A stretch of 10,563 bases of DNA from Ichthyophonus hoferi. Lineage: Eukaryota; Opisthokonta; Ichthyosporea; Ichthyophonida; Ichthyophonidae. The notes beneath the pieces were generated by a model that saw only the letters and a list, made by a program, of their open reading frames with translations, was not told the DNA's origin and did not search any database. The DNA is taken from contig NAOQ01000034.1 of the NCBI GenBank assembly GCA_002751075.1, positions 235,780 through 246,342 of the forward strand, read 5' to 3'. Of this stretch, positions 7,035 through 10,563 are shown one piece after another (positions within the stretch are counted from its first letter, which is position 1; every line of letters begins with the position of its first letter). A program made the position numbers and the translations under genes.

Positions 7035-10000
7035 ATGATAACTTTAAGTAGTATTCCTGGTGAAGTAGTGGCTCGTATATGTTTTTTCTTGGATGGGCCA
7101 GACGTGTTGCATTTGGCACAGGTGAGTAGGCTAGCTGCCGACCTTAATGAGTTACACATGCCTTTATTGTTGACACAAACCTGTACTTAAACTATAGAAT
7201 ACACCAGCAGTATATGGCCTTTTATATTTTGTCCAAACTATTTTTAGATTATTCTGTTTACCGCACTTTTATACAGTATACGGTTTATATAGTGAGCAGT
7301 CTTTACTTTAATTAGATTATGTTATATATATATATATTAGTACCTTTTCAAGCAAAATAGATGGTCACCTGATCCTTGTAATTTTAGTCTTTATGTGTAA
7401 TACAGCAAGTTAGTGTGGTTTATCTAAGGGTGTGCACTACCTTATTTATTTTGGTATGTATATATGCGCCTAGGAAACCAACCTGTAACTCTCCTGCAAA
7501 ACGCTTTTTTTTTTTTTTTTGTATCAGTGCTTCTATTTATATGTTCTTTACGGATTGATTATACCTTAGTTTTTCATAGGAAAAGTTGATTCATTTGTGT
7601 AGGAAATAAAATTTGAAACTGCCTTGGTATATAAATACTCAACTTGCCTATAGAATTATTTTCACGTTTTGAATAAGCAGTTTGCTTTAGAATGAACACT
7701 GTATATTTTTCTTTAAGGCTATTCTTTCCTCCGCACACTTGCGTATGCATTGATCTATAGAATATATACGTATAAATCTAAAACACAAAGTACTGTAACT
7801 CTTTCTATGTGTATGTGTACATATAGTATAGTATTGAACACACGGAAATACAACCATATACACAAAATTAACTTACGCAAAAATAAACGACACCTTTTGT
7901 GTGTGTAATATAAGAGCACGATGGTCATAGCCTATAATAAACACCAAAATAGAGCTGCAAGCATCTCAAGACGGTTCTAGATGATAGCTATGTCTGGCAC
8001 ACGATGGTCAAAGAACGATTTGGTGACCCGGCCGGGAAAGGAGAAACAGACAAGTTATCTGGAAGAGAATTGTATTTTTTTCTTGAACGCCGTAGTAGAC
8101 GTTTGCCTGCCAAAGACCAAAGCATAATCTGGTATGTAAATTTCTCAATTGGACAATTGCTTATTTTGTGGTGTGTTATCCGTGCATTTCCTAGAATATG
8201 GAGTAGGAAGGAACCCTGTTAAGATAATATATCTAGAATATATTATATTACACTTGTAACGATTGTAGCTTATGGACGGTTTTTACTACATTGGTAAAGA
8301 TCTAGCTAGCATCTGCGTTTATGTAGAAGAGTTTGATTTTTCAACCAAAAACTTAGTACCAATTCATTCTACTATTATATTAGTAGCATGCGACCTAATA
8401 TAACTTTATAATGAGTTCAAGCTATTATTGTATTAGGATATACAGGCTAAGTGTATTCTGATAAATGTTCATCTGGCCAGAATAATATCTTCTTCGTGGA
8501 CTATATTAATTGTAAATTACCTAGTTTTAAAACTGTAGAGACTGAGTAGTTTAAGAGTTAGAATATATACATTGCTTCCACTTTCCTGACCAAAATGGGT
8601 GAACTGATCATTAATTGGTGGTTGAAGTATGTAAATTGAATATATATTAGTGGGCCTAAGTAGACAATGTTCTTTAAATAGTATTCAGACAGATGTTAGA
8701 GTTGTTTATATATATACGTTCCTTTATTAATATGTACTAGTGTGTCACATGCTTTACAATCTCCATTATTTAAGAATTTCATAATGAATGCAAGTAAATG
8801 AGATGAGATTTATGTGTATATGTATCTAGATACATGTCTGTGGGCTTTGTTTTTATATTTTATTATTATTATTATACATATATATATATATATTAGATTA
8901 TATATTAAGTATAGCATTGACGTTTTACATATGTAGTGTGGTATATGGTAGATATGATTGAGTGCTTAATTGTGGTGATATATGCAACATGCTTAAAATC
9001 TTTTGCATACAAGCTACTGTAAATGGTCTTGATTTTATATAATCTCGCAGCATCTCGGCCAATATAAGCACTTTCCTCATTCTCTATGAATGCATTGTTT
9101 TAGTCTAATTTCCATTTAAAAATTTATCTCCACTAGGTCGAACGGACATTACTGGAAAGAAATACCTGATGAAACGTCAGATTCAAAAACCATTATGCAT
9201 TTGGACAGTGTTTGCTTTCTGGATGTAAGGAACTCGTGAAGCATAGATAACCGGCTCTTATCGACCCCTGTATTTTTCCACTTTTAATATTTGTATTATT
9301 TCATTTGCTCACCCCACTTTATCTGTAACTATTATCGTTATATCTTTACATTTGTATATTCCCTTGTGTCATAACTCAGATAAACCTACAAGCCTGTCCA
9401 CCATACACCTATCCGTTCATTGCTTTGTATTTCTTGTTTTCTGCTTGTATATGCCAACATTACCCATTACCTATATGATAGTATTTATAACTAAGATTGG
9501 AGAGAAACGTAAATATGAATTTTACATTGTCGTTTGCATTATTAGTTACATTTAAGTTGGATTTAAACAGGAAATACAGTATCTAACAAGTTGGCTATCC
9601 TCTCTTGTATAGGTTCGTGGAGAGTTACATGGGGTCAGACCAGGAACATATAAATGTGTGTGGCGCATGAGGTTACCTGAACATTGTTATATGCCTACTA
9701 CCACCACCTTCACTACAGAAACAATGGAACAGGATGGGTATGTGCTCCTTTTTATGATCAAAACCCCAAACGTCAGTACAGCATTGAATATTTAAGTGTA
9801 CAATACCTTAAGCGCCTATGTGCTACGGTACTTATATATAAGCCAAATGCCCTCTATAGTCGGGTCAAGCGATGTCCTTCAATTTACACGGCTGTATTTA
9901 TATGCATGCATTGACTTAAATAGGACATAGACTGATGTGATGCGCTTCACTGTATATATGCTGTGATATATACTTATATATATACGTGTGGGTGTGTGTG

Positions 10001-10423
10001 TTTGGGACTCACTTAAAACATATGTAATACACCCGGATATAACGAAGTCAAGCAGAAATAAACAAAAATACTACATAGCATTCATACATAATTTATTTTT
10101 GTTTAATCCCGCCGTAGTCTTAGTCTTTTGTCTTACCTTTTCTATTATTTCCTTTTTAATGCACTATTCCTTTATATATATATTGAAAATATGTTTTCTA
10201 CAGTTGTGCCCCCGCAAAAGTTGTTTTAGAGAATGAAGCGTTTCAACAACTGGGCTTTAGAAGGAGGCAGTGGTTTGATTTTAATGCTGGTCAAATTACA
10301 CTCAAATCAACCGGGTCTGTCAAGACATATATTATAAACCATTCAGATATATGGAAGTCTGGCTTTGAGCTGGATTACTTTGAATTACAACGCATACCTG
10401 AAAAACGAGGTGAGATGTCTTAA
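7035..10423 (+). CDS. F-box protein with C-terminal PP2/Nictaba-like lectin domain (5 exons, 232 aa)
   Basis: Likely substrate receptor of an SCF (Skp1-Cullin-F-box) ubiquitin ligase: the F-box would bind Skp1 and the PP2 domain would bind the client, by analogy with plant F-box-Nictaba proteins that bind glycans. Exons: 7035-7121, 7953-8131, 9137-9224, 9613-9737 and 10204-10423. The ATG at 7035 is the first in frame after a stop at 7017-7019. Donors are GTGAGT, GTATGT, GTAAGG and GTATGT, all acceptors are AG, and phases agree at every join (0, 2, 0, 2). F-box: residues 4-53, from LSSIPGEVVARICFFLD through LDDSYVWHTMVKERFG. PP2: about 84-227, with SIIWSNGHYW (W89, W95), LDSVCFLDVRGEL, RPGTYKCVWRMRL, a block around RRRQWFDF (179-186) and SDIWKSGFELDYFEL (207-221). 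These are the signature blocks of the PP2 fold, in order. Total length is close to plant F-box-PP2 proteins. TAA is at 10421-10423, but good donors at 10410 and 10425 leave a small chance of another exon. Glycan binding itself is inferred. Confidence 0.92.
7122..7952 (+). other. Intron 1 of the F-box-PP2 gene
   Basis: 831 bases, donor CAG/GTGAGT, acceptor AAAATAG/AGC, phase 0. The join produces LAQSCKHLKTVLDD, which continues the F-box without a gap. It holds a T16 tract (7505-7520) and a short TA run (7324-7337). No other gene seen. Confidence 0.85.
7505..7520. repeat. T16 homopolymer tract
   Basis: Sixteen consecutive T within intron 1 of the F-box-PP2 gene. Confidence 0.9.
8132..9136 (+). 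other. Intron 2 of the F-box-PP2 gene
   Basis: 1,005 bases, donor CTG/GTATGT, acceptor CACTAG/G, phase 2; it splits the codon of Trp89 (TG then G). AT-rich, with a TTA/TA microsatellite at about 8861-8893. No other gene seen on either strand. Confidence 0.88.
8861..8893. repeat. TTA and TA microsatellite
   Basis: (ATT)n followed by (TA)n, inside intron 2 of the F-box-PP2 gene. Simple sequence, read directly. Confidence 0.85.
9225..9612 (+). other. Intron 3 of the F-box-PP2 gene
   Basis: 388 bases, donor GAT/GTAAGG, acceptor TTGTATAG, phase 0, with a branch-site word CTAAC at 9583-9587, about 26 bases before the acceptor. The join gives VCFLDVRGEL, a conserved PP2 block. Confidence 0.88.
9738..10203 (+). 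other. Intron 4 of the F-box-PP2 gene
   Basis: 466 bases, donor GATGG/GTATGT, acceptor TTTTCTACAG, phase 2; it splits a Gly codon (Gly160). It contains a short TG run near 9986-10002. No other gene seen. Confidence 0.88.
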
Positions 10424-10541
10424 GGTATGTGTATTGTTAATTACTTATTTGTAATTGGCCATCATGTATATTTTTATATCCTTCATACTACCGCTAACTT
10501 CCATGTATTTATATATGGATACTATGACTTCAAACACCCCC

Positions 10542-10563
10542 TTTTTTTTTTTTTTTTTTTTTT
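10542..10563. repeat. T tract of at least 22 at the right edge
   Basis: The window ends inside an uninterrupted T run preceded by CCCCC, about 120 bases beyond the stop codon of the F-box-PP2 gene. No AATAAA polyadenylation word is seen between the stop and this tract. Confidence 0.9.

Noticed and set aside
6901-7119. Minus-strand open frame opposite F-box exon 1
   Set aside because: Antisense shadow; the plus strand has a clear F-box with a good splice donor.
9684-9914. Plus-strand open frame overlapping exon 4
   Set aside because: It is in another frame from the PP2 exon and reads into intron 4; no domain.

Overview
The window looks like nuclear DNA of an intron-rich eukaryote, most likely an early-diverging (Mucoromycota-like) fungus. 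It has AT-rich non-coding DNA full of microsatellites, coding exons of more balanced composition, donors such as GTATGT and GTGAGT, and CTAAC branch-site words shortly before several acceptors. Introns of 0.4 to 1.1 kb are long for a fungus. The lineage is an inference; no marker gene is present to settle it.

Two host genes lie head to head, about 4.4 kb apart. On the minus strand, 2588 down to 229, is the 5' part of a calcineurin-like metallophosphoesterase gene of the MPPED1/MPPED2 type. Three exons give 179 residues carrying the DxH, GD, GNHD and GSPW blocks, and the gene runs off the left edge of the window. On the plus strand, 7035 to 10423, is a complete five-exon gene for a 232-residue protein with an N-terminal F-box and a C-terminal PP2 (phloem protein 2/Nictaba-like lectin) domain. 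This suggests the substrate receptor of an SCF ubiquitin ligase that recognises glycosylated clients. All four introns keep the reading frame with GT-AG ends.

The space between the genes holds no recognisable host gene. It contains a broken fossil of a Ty1/copia retrotransposon on the minus strand (about 4440-5720, with the end of reverse transcriptase and RNase H). It also holds three diverged copies of one repeat in the same orientation (about 3130-3320, 4329-4420 and 6500-6680), two of them flanking the fossil, and an unexplained GC-richer patch at about 6290-6480.

The rest is low-complexity DNA: a TTA microsatellite and a degenerate ATTAC/ATTAG satellite inside the large second intron of the phosphoesterase gene, a 26-A tract in its first intron, and TA and T tracts elsewhere, including one at the right edge. 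I saw no tRNA, rRNA, CRISPR or prokaryotic features. The two host genes have no evident functional link; the best candidate for an unusual biological system is the F-box-PP2 protein.
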